Assembly: GCA_021324615.1 (NCBI GenBank)
Contig: JAJPIT010000071.1
Location: forward strand, 24,290 to 88,289
Direction of reading: 5' to 3'
Source: Terriglobia bacterium
GTDB lineage: Bacteria > Acidobacteriota > Terriglobia > Bryobacterales > Bryobacteraceae
Length of the DNA: 64,000 nt
The translations under genes and the position numbers were made by a program. This document shows positions 26,375 through 42,061 of this stretch, piece after piece. The notes below the pieces were generated by a model, which worked only from the letters and a program-made list of their open reading frames with translations, was not told where the DNA came from and ran no database searches. Each line of letters starts with the position of its first letter. Position 1 is the stretch's first letter.

Positions 26375-27713
26375 TCAGCCCCGCAGCAGGAACTCATGCA
26401 TCGCCGCCGCCGCCCGCCGTCCCTCGGCGATGGCCCACACCACCAGCGACTGTCCCCGCCGCGCGTCGCCGGCCGCGAAGATTCCCGGCTCGGAGGTGTG
26501 ATAATTCTCCGTCGCGATGTTGCCGCGGGCGTCGTGGCGCAGCGGGGTCCGCTGCGGACCCGTGAATCCGATCGCCAGCAAGACCAGATCCGCCTCCACG
26601 GCGAATTCCGCTCCGCTCGAATCACCAGCGCGAACGTAATGCACGCGCCGCACCGATCCGTCACCGGAGAAGCGCGTCGTGGCGATGGACCATTGGCGCA
26701 CCCCGCCTTCCTCGTGCGAGCTTTCGCTGCGCAGTTGCAGCGGCCACAGCGGCCAGGGCGTCGAGGCCGCGCGCTCGGCCGGCGGCGCGGGCAGGATCTC
26801 AAACTGATGGACCGACGCCGCTTTCTGCCGGTGGCAGGTGCCCAGGCAGTCCGCGCCGGTGTCCCCGCCGCCGAGAATCACCACGCGCTTGCCGGTGGCC
26901 AGAATTTGATCCTTCACCGCGTCGCCCGCGTTGACGCGGTTCTGCTGCGTCAGAAACTCCATGGCGAAATGAATGCCGTTCAGCTCGCGGCCGGGAATTT
27001 TCATATCGCGCGGCACCTCGGCTCCGATGGCCAGCAGCACCGCGTCAAACTCGCGCCGCAGCGCGATGGCGTCTCCGGCCTGGTTGGTCACAAACACCAC
27101 GCCTTCCTGGCGCATCTGCTCGATGCGCCGGTCGATCCAGCGCTTTTCCAGCTTGAAATCGGGAATCCCGTAGCGCAATAAGCCGCCGGGCCGGTCGTTT
27201 TTTTCAAACACCGTCACCGCGTGCCCGGCGCGGGCCAACTGCTGCGCCGCCGCCAGACCCGCCGGGCCGGATCCGATCACCGCGGCGCGCTTGCCCGACT
27301 TTTTCGGGGGCGGTTCCGGCACAATCCATCCCTCCTCGAAGGCGCGATCCACAATCGAGCACTCGATCGCCTTAATCGCCACCGGTTTCGAATTGATCCC
27401 CAGCACGCAGGCCGCTTCGCACGGCGCCGGGCAGATCCGCCCGGTGAACTCCGGAAAATTATTGGTGGCGTGCAGCGCGCGAATCGCGTCGCGCCAGCGT
27501 CCGCCCCAGGCCAGATCGTTCCAGTCGGGAATCGCGTTGTGCAGCGGGCATCCGTCGTGGCAGAAGGGGATGCCGCAGTCCATGCAGCGCGCGCTCTGCG
27601 TCCGCACCTTCTCCGCGGGAAAATCCTGATAGATCTCCAACCAGTCGTTGACCCGCTCGGACACCGGGCGGCGGGCCGGAGTTTCCCGCTCGTATTCGAG
27701 AAAACCCGTCGTC

Positions 27714-27721
<8 letters not shown>
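26375..27721 (-). CDS. gltD: Glutamate synthase small subunit
   Basis: The 448-residue subunit passes electrons from NADPH through FAD to the large subunit. The N-terminal Fe-S motifs are '[19 protein letters not shown]' and '[15 protein letters not shown]'; the FAD motif is '[20 protein letters not shown]', the NAD(P)H motif '[20 protein letters not shown]', and the flavoprotein C-terminus '[19 protein letters not shown]'. ATG 27721 lies 8 bases inside the gltB 3' end, so the two are translationally coupled. Confidence 0.96.
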
Positions 27722-32198
<4,477 letters not shown>

Positions 32199-32203
32199 GG
32201 CCT

Positions 32204-32232
32204 ATGGTAGAGGATTATTAGTATTAGGTCAA
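32204..32232 (-). promoter_or_regulatory. Predicted gltBD promoter
   Basis: On the minus strand TTGACC (32232-32227) and TACCAT (32209-32204) are separated by 17 bases, and the gltB ATG begins five bases after the -10. The predicted start of transcription coincides with the start codon. Confidence 0.6.
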
Positions 32233-32268
32233 TGGATTTTATTTGCTTGCATTATTAGTAATACTAAT
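32217..32268. promoter_or_regulatory. LysR-type operator: ATTAGTA half-site and palindrome
   Basis: ATTAGTA-A-TACTAAT (32254-32268) is a perfect 7+1+7 palindrome containing T-N11-A, centred about 63 bases upstream of the predicted gltB transcription start. A third ATTAGTA (32217-32223) is centred near -22. This matches the recognition and activation sites of LysR regulators. The palindrome also fills the spacer of the predicted lysR promoter. Confidence 0.65.
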
Positions 32269-32275
32269 GTAATAT
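32247..32275 (+). promoter_or_regulatory. Predicted promoter of the LysR gene
   Basis: TTGCAT (32247-32252), 17 bases, TAATAT (32270-32275), 17 bases before the ATG. The operator palindrome sits between the two hexamers, which predicts autorepression. Confidence 0.6.
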
Positions 32276-32292
32276 GGTTCCGGCCCAGCTCC

Positions 32293-33222
32293 ATGGCTTA
32301 CGAAAACCATAAACTTTTCCGCGACATCGCACAGACGCGCAGCATGAGCCGCGCCGCGGCGATGAATGGCATCAGCCAGTCCGCCGCGACGCAGCAGATT
32401 CAGGATCTGGAAAAATCCTTCGCCACGGAGCTCTTGGACCGCTCCCGCCGCCCCCTGGCCCTGACCGAGGCCGGACAGATCTATGCCCAGTTTTGCCGCG
32501 ACGTTCTCCGCCGCCGCGAGGATTTTCTGGCCGAACTGGCGCGGGTCCGCCAGGAAACCGACGCCCGGGTGCGCGTCGCCTCGATCTATTCGGTGGGACT
32601 GGGCGAGATGGTGGACCTGGAACAGGAGTTTTCTGCCCGCCATCCGGAGGCGACTTTAGAGGTCGAATATCTGCGGCCGGAAAAAGTGTATGAGGCCGTG
32701 CTGGCCGATGAGGCCGATATCGGCCTGGTCAGCTACCCCGAGGCGACCCGCGAAATCCAGGTGATTCCCTGGCGGCGCGAGGAGATGGTGCTGGCGGCCT
32801 CGCCCTATCATCCGCTGGCCGGGCTCGCGCCGGTGCCGCTGGCCGCATTGAACGGCATCGAGTTCGTCGGCTTCGACGAGGATCTGCCCATCCAGCGCGA
32901 GATCGACCGCTTTTTGCGCGAGCACGGCGTCCAGGTGAACCAGATCCTGCACTTCGACAATCTGCAAATGATCAAGGAAGCCGTGGCGCATCGCGTGGGA
33001 GTGAGCATCATGCCCGCGCGCATCATGCTGGAGGAGCTGGCCCAGGGGCGGCTGGTGGCGATTCCCATCGGCGCCTCGGAGCTGTACCGCCCGCTGGGAA
33101 TTATTCACCGCCGGAAAAAAAAGTTCCGCAAGGCCGCGCAGGAGTTTATCGCTTTGCTCTGTGAAAAGCCGGGGCCCGCCTGGAGCGGCGTGCGTCCGGA
33201 GGGCGGCGCAGGGGCGGGATGA
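32293..33222 (+). CDS. LysR-family transcriptional regulator, divergent to gltBD
   Basis: The 309-residue protein has an N-terminal winged helix-turn-helix ('FRDIAQTRSMSRAAAMNGIS', 'QSAATQQIQDLEKSFATELL', 'DRSRRPLALTEAG') and a C-terminal periplasmic-binding-fold effector domain with the usual 'ADIGLVSYPEATREI' and 'VGVSIMPARIMLEEL'. ATG 32293 gives the normal ~10 residues before the helix-turn-helix. By position it is a GltC-type regulator of glutamate synthase; the effector (perhaps 2-oxoglutarate or glutamate) is an inference. The stop codon lies within a hairpin. Confidence 0.9.
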   Translation: MAYENHKLFRDIAQTRSMSRAAAMNGISQSAATQQIQDLEKSFATELLDRSRRPLALTEAGQIYAQFCRDVLRRREDFLAELARVRQETDARVRVASIYSVGLGEMVDLEQEFSARHPEATLEVEYLRPEKVYEAVLADEADIGLVSYPEATREIQVIPWRREEMVLAASPYHPLAGLAPVPLAALNGIEFVGFDEDLPIQREIDRFLREHGVQVNQILHFDNLQMIKEAVAHRVGVSIMPARIMLEELAQGRLVAIPIGASELYRPLGIIHRRKKKFRKAAQEFIALLCEKPGPAWSGVRPEGGAGAG

Positions 33223-33231
33223 GTCCCGCCC
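33212..33231. terminator. Hairpin between convergent lysR and rpsU
   Basis: GGGCGGGA (33212-33219) and TCCCGCCC (33224-33231) form a perfect 8-bp stem with loop TGAG that includes the lysR stop. It can fold on either strand; no long T-tract is seen. Confidence 0.5.
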
Positions 33232-33240
33232 GCAAAACGC

Positions 33241-33438
33241 TCATTCGGTTTCGCGCGTGCGCTTCTTGCGGTTGCGCTTGCGGGCCAGCGCTTCCTTGGT
33301 TCTCTTCTTCTCGCCAGGTTTTAGATAGAACGAGTGCCGCTTGATCTCTTTGATGATGTCTTCCTGCTGCACCTTGCGCTTAAACCGCCGCAGCGCGCTT
33401 TCAAGCGTTTCTCCTTCCTGAACATGGACCTCCGCCAA
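33241..33438 (-). CDS. rpsU: 30S ribosomal protein S21
   Basis: The 65-residue protein has the S21 pattern 'MAEVHVQEGETLESALRRFK', 'IKEIKRHSFYLKPGEKK' and a basic C-terminal tail. Two in-frame TTG codons are possible starts (33444, 33438). TTG 33438 was chosen: it gives the family-like 'MAEV' opening and GAGGTGA lies 6 bases upstream, whereas the first TTG abuts it. A TTG start for a ribosomal protein is notable. A TATGCT -10-like element lies about 50 bases upstream in the gap after the HIT gene. Confidence 0.92.
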   Translation of the reverse strand: MAEVHVQEGETLESALRRFKRKVQQEDIIKEIKRHSFYLKPGEKKRTKEALARKRNRKKRTRETE

Positions 33439-33569
33439 TCCCAATCACCTCGCTTTCGAAGAGGAATTCCTTCCAGCATAGCATCCGGGCCTGCCGCGGC
33501 GGGAGGGCGCCCGGAAAGCATCTCCGGCCGCCGGGCGGATCTCTCCGGCGGGCAGAACGCGGCCCGCGT

Positions 33570-34061
33570 TCATGCGGAATTTGCCGCGAATTCCCGCGAT
33601 AACCGCTCATAGGTCACCTCCAGCGCCTCCGGCAGCACCCGCGTTTCGCCGATCGTGGTCATGAAATTCACGTCGCCCGACCAGCGCGGCAGCAGATGCA
33701 GATGAATATGCCCGGCCACGCCGGCCCCCGCGCTCGCGCCGATATTCATTCCCACGTTGAAGCCGTCCGGGCGGTACAGGCGGCGCAGCGCGGACTCCGC
33801 CATCTGAGCCAGCCCGGTCATCTCCCGCAGCGCCTCCGGATCGGCCTCGGCAAGCGAGGCGGCGTGCGCATACGGGGCGATCATCAGATGCCCGCTGGTG
33901 TAGGGAAACGCATTCAGCATGACGAAATTCTTGGCCGCCCGCCGCAGCACGTAATTCTCGCGGTCGTTGGCCGAGCCCGCCGCGCGGCAGAACAGACATC
34001 CTTCGGCGGGCGAAGCCTTCGAGACATAGCGGTAGCGCCACGGGCTCCACAGATAATCCAT
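33570..34061 (-). CDS. HIT-family nucleotide hydrolase/phosphorylase
   Basis: The 163-residue protein has the histidine triad 'HIHLHLLPRW' (His118/120/122) and the N-terminal 'CLFC' zinc-like pair, as in the AP4A phosphorylase/Fhit-like HIT branch that handles dinucleoside polyphosphates. 'MDYLWSPWRYRYV' is the common opening of the bacterial form, supporting ATG 34061. It follows the HU/IHF gene with a T-rich terminator-like hairpin between, so its level may be attenuated. Confidence 0.9.
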   Translation of the reverse strand: MDYLWSPWRYRYVSKASPAEGCLFCRAAGSANDRENYVLRRAAKNFVMLNAFPYTSGHLMIAPYAHAASLAEADPEALREMTGLAQMAESALRRLYRPDGFNVGMNIGASAGAGVAGHIHLHLLPRWSGDVNFMTTIGETRVLPEALEVTYERLSREFAANSA

Positions 34062-34070
34062 CTTGCTTGT

Positions 34071-34092
34071 AAAAAAACCTGACGCCTTCAGG
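34071..34092 (-). terminator. Intrinsic terminator or attenuator after the HU/IHF gene
   Basis: On the minus strand CCTGA-AGGCG-TCAGG is followed directly by seven T. An overlapping alternative stem, ACGCC-TGAA-GGCGT, would exclude it. The T-run ends 10 bases before the HIT start codon. Confidence 0.6.
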
Positions 34093-34420
34093 CGTGCGTT
34101 TCCGGAGGCGGGCCGCCGGCCGCCGGCGCGCCTTCCCCGCTGTTGTTGTTGTTGACCAGATCCTTGAGTTCTTTGCTGGGCTTGAAATAAGGGATCCGTT
34201 TGGCCGGAACCTCCACCCGCGCTCCGGTCTTCGGATTGCGCCCCACGCGGGGCTGGCGCTGGCGCGTGCGGAAACTGCCAAACCCGCGGATCTCGATCTT
34301 GTCTCCGGTCCTCAGGGCGCGCACCACGCTGTCAAAGATCGCCTCCACGATCACCTCCGAATCCTTGCGCGTCATCTCCACCACCCGCGAGACTTCTTCG
34401 ATCAGTTCCGCTTTGGTCAT
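34088..34420 (-). CDS. HU/IHF-family DNA-binding protein
   Basis: The 110-residue protein shows 'MTKAELIEEVSRVVEMTRKD', the 'IEIRGFGSFRTRQRQPRVGR' arm start and 'NPKTGARVEVPAKRIPYFKP', the conserved HU/IHF fold that bends DNA as a dimer. The order rpsA-then-IHF-like gene is the same as E. coli rpsA-ihfB, so an IHF-beta-like role is likely, but HU cannot be excluded. A ~15-residue tail rich in N, G, P follows the fold. Its ATG overlaps the rpsA stop (ATGA). Confidence 0.92.
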   Translation of the reverse strand: MTKAELIEEVSRVVEMTRKDSEVIVEAIFDSVVRALRTGDKIEIRGFGSFRTRQRQPRVGRNPKTGARVEVPAKRIPYFKPSKELKDLVNNNNSGEGAPAAGGPPPETHA

Positions 34421-36138
34421 CGTTCCCCTTTTCCTCGTAAGCTCATAGCTTCCTCGATGGTCATGGTCGCCGCGGCGGCCTGGCGCTGATAATCTTCCAG
34501 GCGCGTGCGCTCTTCCTCCTCGGCCACCGCGCGCAGGCTTAAACCGATTTTCTTCTCCGCTTCGTTCATCTTGATGATCTTGAAGTCGTATTCTTCGCCG
34601 ATCGGCAGCGGCGATTCGCCTTCCCCCGCCGCGGGCATCGGCGGAATCTCGGATTTATGGCACAGCGCTTCGACGCCCGGCGCCAGCTCCACGAACACCC
34701 CGAACGCGCAGGCGCGGCACACCCGCCCGCGAACCATGTCGCCCACTTCATGCGACCGGAAAAAGCTCTCCCACGCATCCGGCTGGAGCTGCTTGATCCC
34801 CAGCGAGAGGCGGCGGTTGGGCGCGTCGATATTTAAAATCACCGCCTGCATCACCTGGCCCTTTTTCAAAACCTCCGAGGGATGTTTGACGTGCTTGGTC
34901 CAGGAAAGATCGGAGACGTGAACCAGCCCGTCCACGCCTTCCTCGATCTCCAAAAACGCGCCGAAATCGGCCAGCTTCCGCACCCGCCCTTCCACCACGC
35001 TGCCAATGCTGTAGCGCTCGGCCACCGTGGTCCACGGATCGGGCTCCAGTTGCTTGATGCCGAGTGAAACGCGCCGCTCCTTGGGCTTGACGTCGAGCAC
35101 CACGGCCTCCACCTGATCGCCCACCTTCACCACCTTGCTCGGATGCTTCATCCGCCGGCTCCAGGTCATTTCCGAAACGTGGATCAGGCCTTCCACGCCG
35201 GGTTCGATCTCGACAAAAGCCCCGTAATCGGTGATGCTCATGACCCGCCCGATCACCCGGCTTCCCGGCGGGCAGCGCTCGGGCAGCGTCTCCCACGGAT
35301 CCGGCGTCAACTGGCGCAGGCCCAGCGAAATCCGCTCCCGCTCGCGGTCGAACTTCAACACCTTGACCGTGATCTCTTCGCCGACGTGCACCACCTCGCT
35401 CGGATGATTCACCCGGCCGTGCGACATGTCGCTGACGTGCAGCAATCCGTCCACCCCGCCCAGATCCACGAAAGCCCCGTAGTCGGTCAGGTTCTTCACC
35501 ACCCCGGTGACCACCGCGCCTTCAAAAAGATGCTGGAGCGCGTTCTGCTTGCGCGCCTTCAAATCCTCCTCGACCGCCATCTTGCGCGAGACCACCACGT
35601 TCCCGCGCCGCCGGTTGACCTTGAGAACCTTCACCGGAATGTCCTGCCCGATGAACTGATCCAGATCGTGAACCGGCCGCACATCCACCTGCGAGCCCGG
35701 CATGAACGCCGGCACACCCACATCCACCATCAGGCCGCCCTTGGTGCGCTCGATCACACGCCCGGACACCAGAAGCTGCTCGCGCAGGGCCCGCTCCAGC
35801 GTATCCCACACCCGCAGCCGGCTCGCCTTGGAATAGGACAGCAGCACGTAGCCTTCCGGCTGGGCGCCGTGACGATCAACCATCACGTCAATCGTGTCGC
35901 CGACGCGAACCGCCACACTGCCGTCCGGCTGCCGGAGCTGTTCGATCGGAACTACGCCTTCCAGTTTGTAGCCAACGTCAACGATAACTTCCTGCGGCGT
36001 GATCTTGACCACATGGCCCTGCAACAGCTCCCCTTCCGAAGGCGGGGCGAGATGACTGTAATCTTCGATGAGATGTTCGAGGTCATCTTCCGCAAGGAAG
36101 TTGACGTCCGCATCCCGTTCATCTGCGCTGCTGGCCAT
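34417..36138 (-). CDS. rpsA: 30S ribosomal protein S1
   Basis: The 573-residue protein contains six S1 RNA-binding domains; domains 3-6 have the repeated 'DYGAFVDLGGVDGLLHVSDM', 'HPSEVV..GEEITVKVLKFD' and 'LGLRQLTPDPWE' units. It helps recruit mRNA to the 30S subunit. ATG 36138 has GGAG 9 bases upstream. A strong promoter lies ~40 bases further upstream. It is co-transcribed with the HU/IHF gene. Confidence 0.96.
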   Translation of the reverse strand: MASSADERDADVNFLAEDDLEHLIEDYSHLAPPSEGELLQGHVVKITPQEVIVDVGYKLEGVVPIEQLRQPDGSVAVRVGDTIDVMVDRHGAQPEGYVLLSYSKASRLRVWDTLERALREQLLVSGRVIERTKGGLMVDVGVPAFMPGSQVDVRPVHDLDQFIGQDIPVKVLKVNRRRGNVVVSRKMAVEEDLKARKQNALQHLFEGAVVTGVVKNLTDYGAFVDLGGVDGLLHVSDMSHGRVNHPSEVVHVGEEITVKVLKFDRERERISLGLRQLTPDPWETLPERCPPGSRVIGRVMSITDYGAFVEIEPGVEGLIHVSEMTWSRRMKHPSKVVKVGDQVEAVVLDVKPKERRVSLGIKQLEPDPWTTVAERYSIGSVVEGRVRKLADFGAFLEIEEGVDGLVHVSDLSWTKHVKHPSEVLKKGQVMQAVILNIDAPNRRLSLGIKQLQPDAWESFFRSHEVGDMVRGRVCRACAFGVFVELAPGVEALCHKSEIPPMPAAGEGESPLPIGEEYDFKIIKMNEAEKKIGLSLRAVAEEEERTRLEDYQRQAAAATMTIEEAMSLRGKGER

Positions 36139-36179
36139 TCCAATCTCCGGCGAAACCGTTGAAGAATCAGTACTTCAGA

Positions 36180-36208
36180 ACTATAGCCGAGGCCATAGTC
36201 CTTGTCAA
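36180..36208 (-). promoter_or_regulatory. Strong sigma-70-type promoter of rpsA
   Basis: Minus strand TTGACA (36208-36203), exactly 17 bases, TATAGT (36185-36180). Transcription would start about 35 bases before the rpsA ATG. Confidence 0.85.
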
Positions 36209-36213
36209 CCTGA

Positions 36214-39155
<2,942 letters not shown>

Positions 39156-39157
39156 GA

Positions 39158-39190
39158 CCGCGGGCGCCGCGGACCGGCCGCGCTCCGCGG
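39158..39190. terminator. Nested CCGCGG hairpins between convergent genes
   Basis: CCGCGG-GCG-CCGCGG (39158-39172) and CCGCGGA/TCCGCGG (39167-39190) are mutually exclusive stems just after the gpmI stop. No T-tract is present. Confidence 0.4.
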
Positions 39191-39217
39191 GAGCCCCGCC
39201 GGGAAAGGCGGCGGACA

Positions 39218-39913
39218 CTAATGCCGCCAGGGATGCAGCCGCGAATCGAGCTTCAGCTTCTTCTTCAGATCCGGCCAGAACTCCTGCGCCACATCCGAAC
39301 CGGCGGCGATGCCCAGCCCCACCGTTCCGGCGCGCAGCGGCCGCGGGCTCAGGAAATGCTGCAATCCCCAGCGGTCGGCCAGCAGCGGCGTACCGTAGGC
39401 GGCGGCAAAAAGGCTGTAGGCGGGCATCGCTCCGCCCGAATCATTTCGCACCAGAAATGTTCGGGTGACCGCGTACTTGACGCGCGTCCAGGCCGTGCCC
39501 TTGCCCAGCGCGAAGTAGCGCGGATCTTCATGATCGAAGGCGCGCACGCCGAAAGCCAGGTTCTGGCGCAGAAAACTTCTTCCGAGGAACGACGCAGCCC
39601 GGACGCTATAGGAGTCCTCCACGCCCCACGGCATCCGCTTGCGCAGCAGCACATCCGCGCCCGAGTGGAGGTTGTAGAGGGCGATCGATCCCGGCGAAAA
39701 AATCTTGTTGGCCGTGAACAGATATTTTTCGCCGAGCGTCAGCGGCGACACCGGAGCGGGCGCGGGAGTCAAGGCGGCGTCCGGCGGAGCTTGCGCATCC
39801 TGAGACTGCGAATCCGGAGCCAGCGATGTTTGCGCTGTCAACGGCGCCAGCGAAACTCCGCCGAACGCTAGTACGACCCGCGCGGTAAAACAAAATCGCC
39901 TCAAATACAACAT
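39218..39913 (-). CDS. Predicted exported protein of unknown function
   Basis: The 231-residue protein has a signal peptide with 'VVLAFGGVSLAPLTAQ' and a proline/alanine-rich linker, then a conserved-looking domain with 'YLFTANKIFSPGSIALYNLH', 'FGVRAFDHEDPRYFALGKGT', 'RTFLVRNDSGGAMPAYSLFA' and 'AAGSDVAQEFWPDL'. I recall similar proteins ('EDPRYF', 'FVAR.DGG') in Acidobacteria but no function. A good promoter precedes it. Confidence 0.75.
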   Translation of the reverse strand: MLYLRRFCFTARVVLAFGGVSLAPLTAQTSLAPDSQSQDAQAPPDAALTPAPAPVSPLTLGEKYLFTANKIFSPGSIALYNLHSGADVLLRKRMPWGVEDSYSVRAASFLGRSFLRQNLAFGVRAFDHEDPRYFALGKGTAWTRVKYAVTRTFLVRNDSGGAMPAYSLFAAAYGTPLLADRWGLQHFLSPRPLRAGTVGLGIAAGSDVAQEFWPDLKKKLKLDSRLHPWRH

Positions 39914-39933
39914 CCTCGTTACGGCTTCGGACT

Positions 39934-39962
39934 ACTATACGCTCGAAAGTGCTTTTTCACAA
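39934..39962 (-). promoter_or_regulatory. Sigma-70-type promoter of the exported unknown
   Basis: Minus strand TTGTGA (39962-39957), 17 bases, TATAGT (39939-39934). The ATG at 39913 follows after ~20 bases. Confidence 0.7.
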
Positions 39963-40015
39963 GGGAAATTTTTCCGCAACACGGCGGCAAAGCGGGCTTT
40001 CGCGCGCCTTATCCT

Positions 40016-41191
40016 TCAAATTGCGCCGGATTCCCGCAGCCGCGCGATTTCGGAGTCGGAATAACCCAGCTCCTTTAAAACCGCTTCGGTGTGCTCGCCG
40101 AGAGCGGGAACCGCGGCCATTTGCGCGTCCACCCGGCCCGGCGGCAACAGCATGGGGATCGCGCCGGCCGGCGTCGCCACGTTCCGCCAGCGCCCGCGCG
40201 CCTTCAGTTGCGGATGCGACCACACCCCGGCCATGTCGTTCATCCGCGCGCTGGCGATGCCGGCCCGCTCCAGCCGCGCCAGAACTTCGCCGGCGCTCAG
40301 CGCGGCAAACGCCTCGCAAATGATCCGGGTGAGCGCGGCGCGGTTTTCCGAGCGCAGGACGTTCGTCGCGAAACGCGCGTCCGCAGCCAGTTCCGGGCGC
40401 TCCAGGACCATTTCGCAAAAAGCCGGCCATTCCCGCTCGTTTTGCAGTCCGAAGAAAACCTTGTTGCCATCGCCCGCCGGAAAGGGACCGTAAGGAAACA
40501 CGGTGGCGTGAAAGGCGCCGGTGCGCGCCGGCGGCGGCGCGCCGCCGGTTGTGTAGTAAAGCGGATAGCCCATCCACTCCCCCAGCGATTCCAATAGCGA
40601 CACATCGATGTGGCCGCCCCGTCCGGTCCGTTCCCGTTGCAGGAGCGCGGCCAGAATATTCGTCACCGCGTACATCGCGGCGGAAATATCGGCGATGGAG
40701 ATTCCACACTTCACCGGCTCCTCCGGCGTGCCGGTGATCGACAGCAGGCCGGCCTCGGCCTGGATCAAAAGATCATAGGCTTTTTTCGAGGCAAAAGGCC
40801 CTGTCGCGCCGTAGCCGGAGATGTCGCAGAGAATCAGCCGCGGATAGCGCGCCTGAAGCGAGGCGAAGCCGAGACCCAGCCGCGCCGCCGCTCCGGGCGC
40901 AAGATTTTGCACCAAAACGTCGGCTTTTTCCACCAATTTGAACAAGATTTGGCTCGCCTCGGCATGTTTCAGATCGAGCGTGACGCTTTCTTTCGAGCGG
41001 TTGGCCCAGACGAAGTGCGAGGAAAGGCCGCGCGCGCGGCGGTCGTAGCCGCGGGCGAAATCGCCGCCGCCGGGCCGCTCGATTTTGATGACGCGCGCGC
41101 CCAAATCCGCCAGATGCCTGCTCGCCAGCGGAGCGGACACGGCGTGCTCCAGGCTGAGGACGACGATTCCGTCGAGCGGCAGCGATGGCAT
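40016..41191 (-). CDS. CaiB/BaiF-family (class III) CoA-transferase
   Basis: The 391-residue protein begins 'MPSLPLDGIVVLSLEHAVSA' and shows 'LADLGARVIKIERPGGGDFA', 'WANRSKESVTLDLKHAEA', 'QNLAPGAAARLGLG', 'CDISGYGATGPFASKKAYDL' and 'QAEAGLLSITGTPEEPVKCG', the family core that includes the acyl-accepting aspartate in 'AYDLLIQAE'. These enzymes move CoA between carboxylic acids such as oxalate/formate, carnitine or mesaconate. It lies 11 bases after the CitE-like gene, which suggests both work on one short-chain acyl-CoA pathway. The substrate is unknown. Confidence 0.9.
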   Translation of the reverse strand: MPSLPLDGIVVLSLEHAVSAPLASRHLADLGARVIKIERPGGGDFARGYDRRARGLSSHFVWANRSKESVTLDLKHAEASQILFKLVEKADVLVQNLAPGAAARLGLGFASLQARYPRLILCDISGYGATGPFASKKAYDLLIQAEAGLLSITGTPEEPVKCGISIADISAAMYAVTNILAALLQRERTGRGGHIDVSLLESLGEWMGYPLYYTTGGAPPPARTGAFHATVFPYGPFPAGDGNKVFFGLQNEREWPAFCEMVLERPELAADARFATNVLRSENRAALTRIICEAFAALSAGEVLARLERAGIASARMNDMAGVWSHPQLKARGRWRNVATPAGAIPMLLPPGRVDAQMAAVPALGEHTEAVLKELGYSDSEIARLRESGAI

Positions 41192-41202
41192 AAAGATGAA
41201 TG

Positions 41203-41997
41203 TTACGACATCGCCCGCGAAGCTTCGCTCAGGATGCGTTCGGCGCGGGTGATCACCGGGCGGTCGACCATCTTGCCGCGCACCAGAATCGGACCGCCGG
41301 CCGAACGCCGGGCGGCTTCGAGGATCTCCTCGGCCCAGGCGATTTCGGCCGGACGCGGGCGAAAGCATTCATTCACGATCGGGACCTGCCGCGGATGGAT
41401 GCACAGTTTTCCGCCGAAGCCCAGGCGGATGGCGCGCTCGGTATCGGCGCGGATCTGATCGGGCGAATCGGTCGCGGTGGTGATGCCGTCGATGGGCGGA
41501 AGAAGTCCGGCGAGGCGGGAAGCGAGGACCACGGTGGAGCGGAAGAACAGCAGCTCGTCATCGGAGACGCCGAGATCGAGCTGCAAGTCGAGATGACCGA
41601 ACACCAGCCGCTGGACGCGCGGGCAGCGGGCGATTTCGGCAGCGTTGGCGATCCCCCGGGCGGTCTCGATGAGCGGCAGCAGAGCGGTCTCCGCGGAACA
41701 TTGTCCGGCCGCGCTCAGAACATGATCGGGGCTTTCCGTTTTGGGCAGGACGATCGCCGCGCAGCCCCCGCACAGCGCCATGTCCTCCCGGAACCATTCG
41801 CTTCCGGCCGCGTTGACCCGCACCATCATGCCCGGCGGAAGGTTTTTCAAGGCCTGCCGCGCGGCGCTCTTTTCCGCCGGCGGAACGGCGTCTTCCAGAT
41901 CGGCGATGACGGCGTGCGCGCCGCAGGCCAGCGCTTTTGCGAAGCGATCCGGCCGGGTGGCGGGAACGAACAGGTAAGAACGCGGGATCGGGCTCAT
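41203..41997 (-). CDS. HpcH/HpaI aldolase / CitE-like citrate lyase beta-type protein
   Basis: The 264-residue TIM-barrel protein has 'SYLFVPATRPDRFAKAL', 'AVIADLEDAVPPAEKSAAR', 'MVRVNAAGSEWFREDM', 'IVLPKTESPDHV', 'PLIETARGIANAAEIA' and 'GFGGKLCIHPRQV', typical of CitE-like lyases that split (S)-citramalyl-, malyl- or similar CoA thioesters. The ATG at 41997 was preferred to the in-frame GTG at 42003. It is divergent from the TPR lipoprotein gene and upstream of the CaiB gene. Confidence 0.9.
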   Translation of the reverse strand: MSPIPRSYLFVPATRPDRFAKALACGAHAVIADLEDAVPPAEKSAARQALKNLPPGMMVRVNAAGSEWFREDMALCGGCAAIVLPKTESPDHVLSAAGQCSAETALLPLIETARGIANAAEIARCPRVQRLVFGHLDLQLDLGVSDDELLFFRSTVVLASRLAGLLPPIDGITTATDSPDQIRADTERAIRLGFGGKLCIHPRQVPIVNECFRPRPAEIAWAEEILEAARRSAGGPILVRGKMVDRPVITRAERILSEASRAMS

Positions 41998-42049
41998 GCG
42001 CACGAACCATGGTACGCGATGGCGCGGCTTGGCCGCCGGGATTTTGCGT

Positions 42050-42055
42050 TACAAT
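42050..42055 (+). promoter_or_regulatory. -10-like hexamer TACAAT, 6 bases before a TTG start
   Basis: TACAAT, six bases (CGCGTC), then TTG at 42062. No Shine-Dalgarno sequence; leaderless arrangement. Confidence 0.5.
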
Positions 42056-42061
42056 CGCGTC

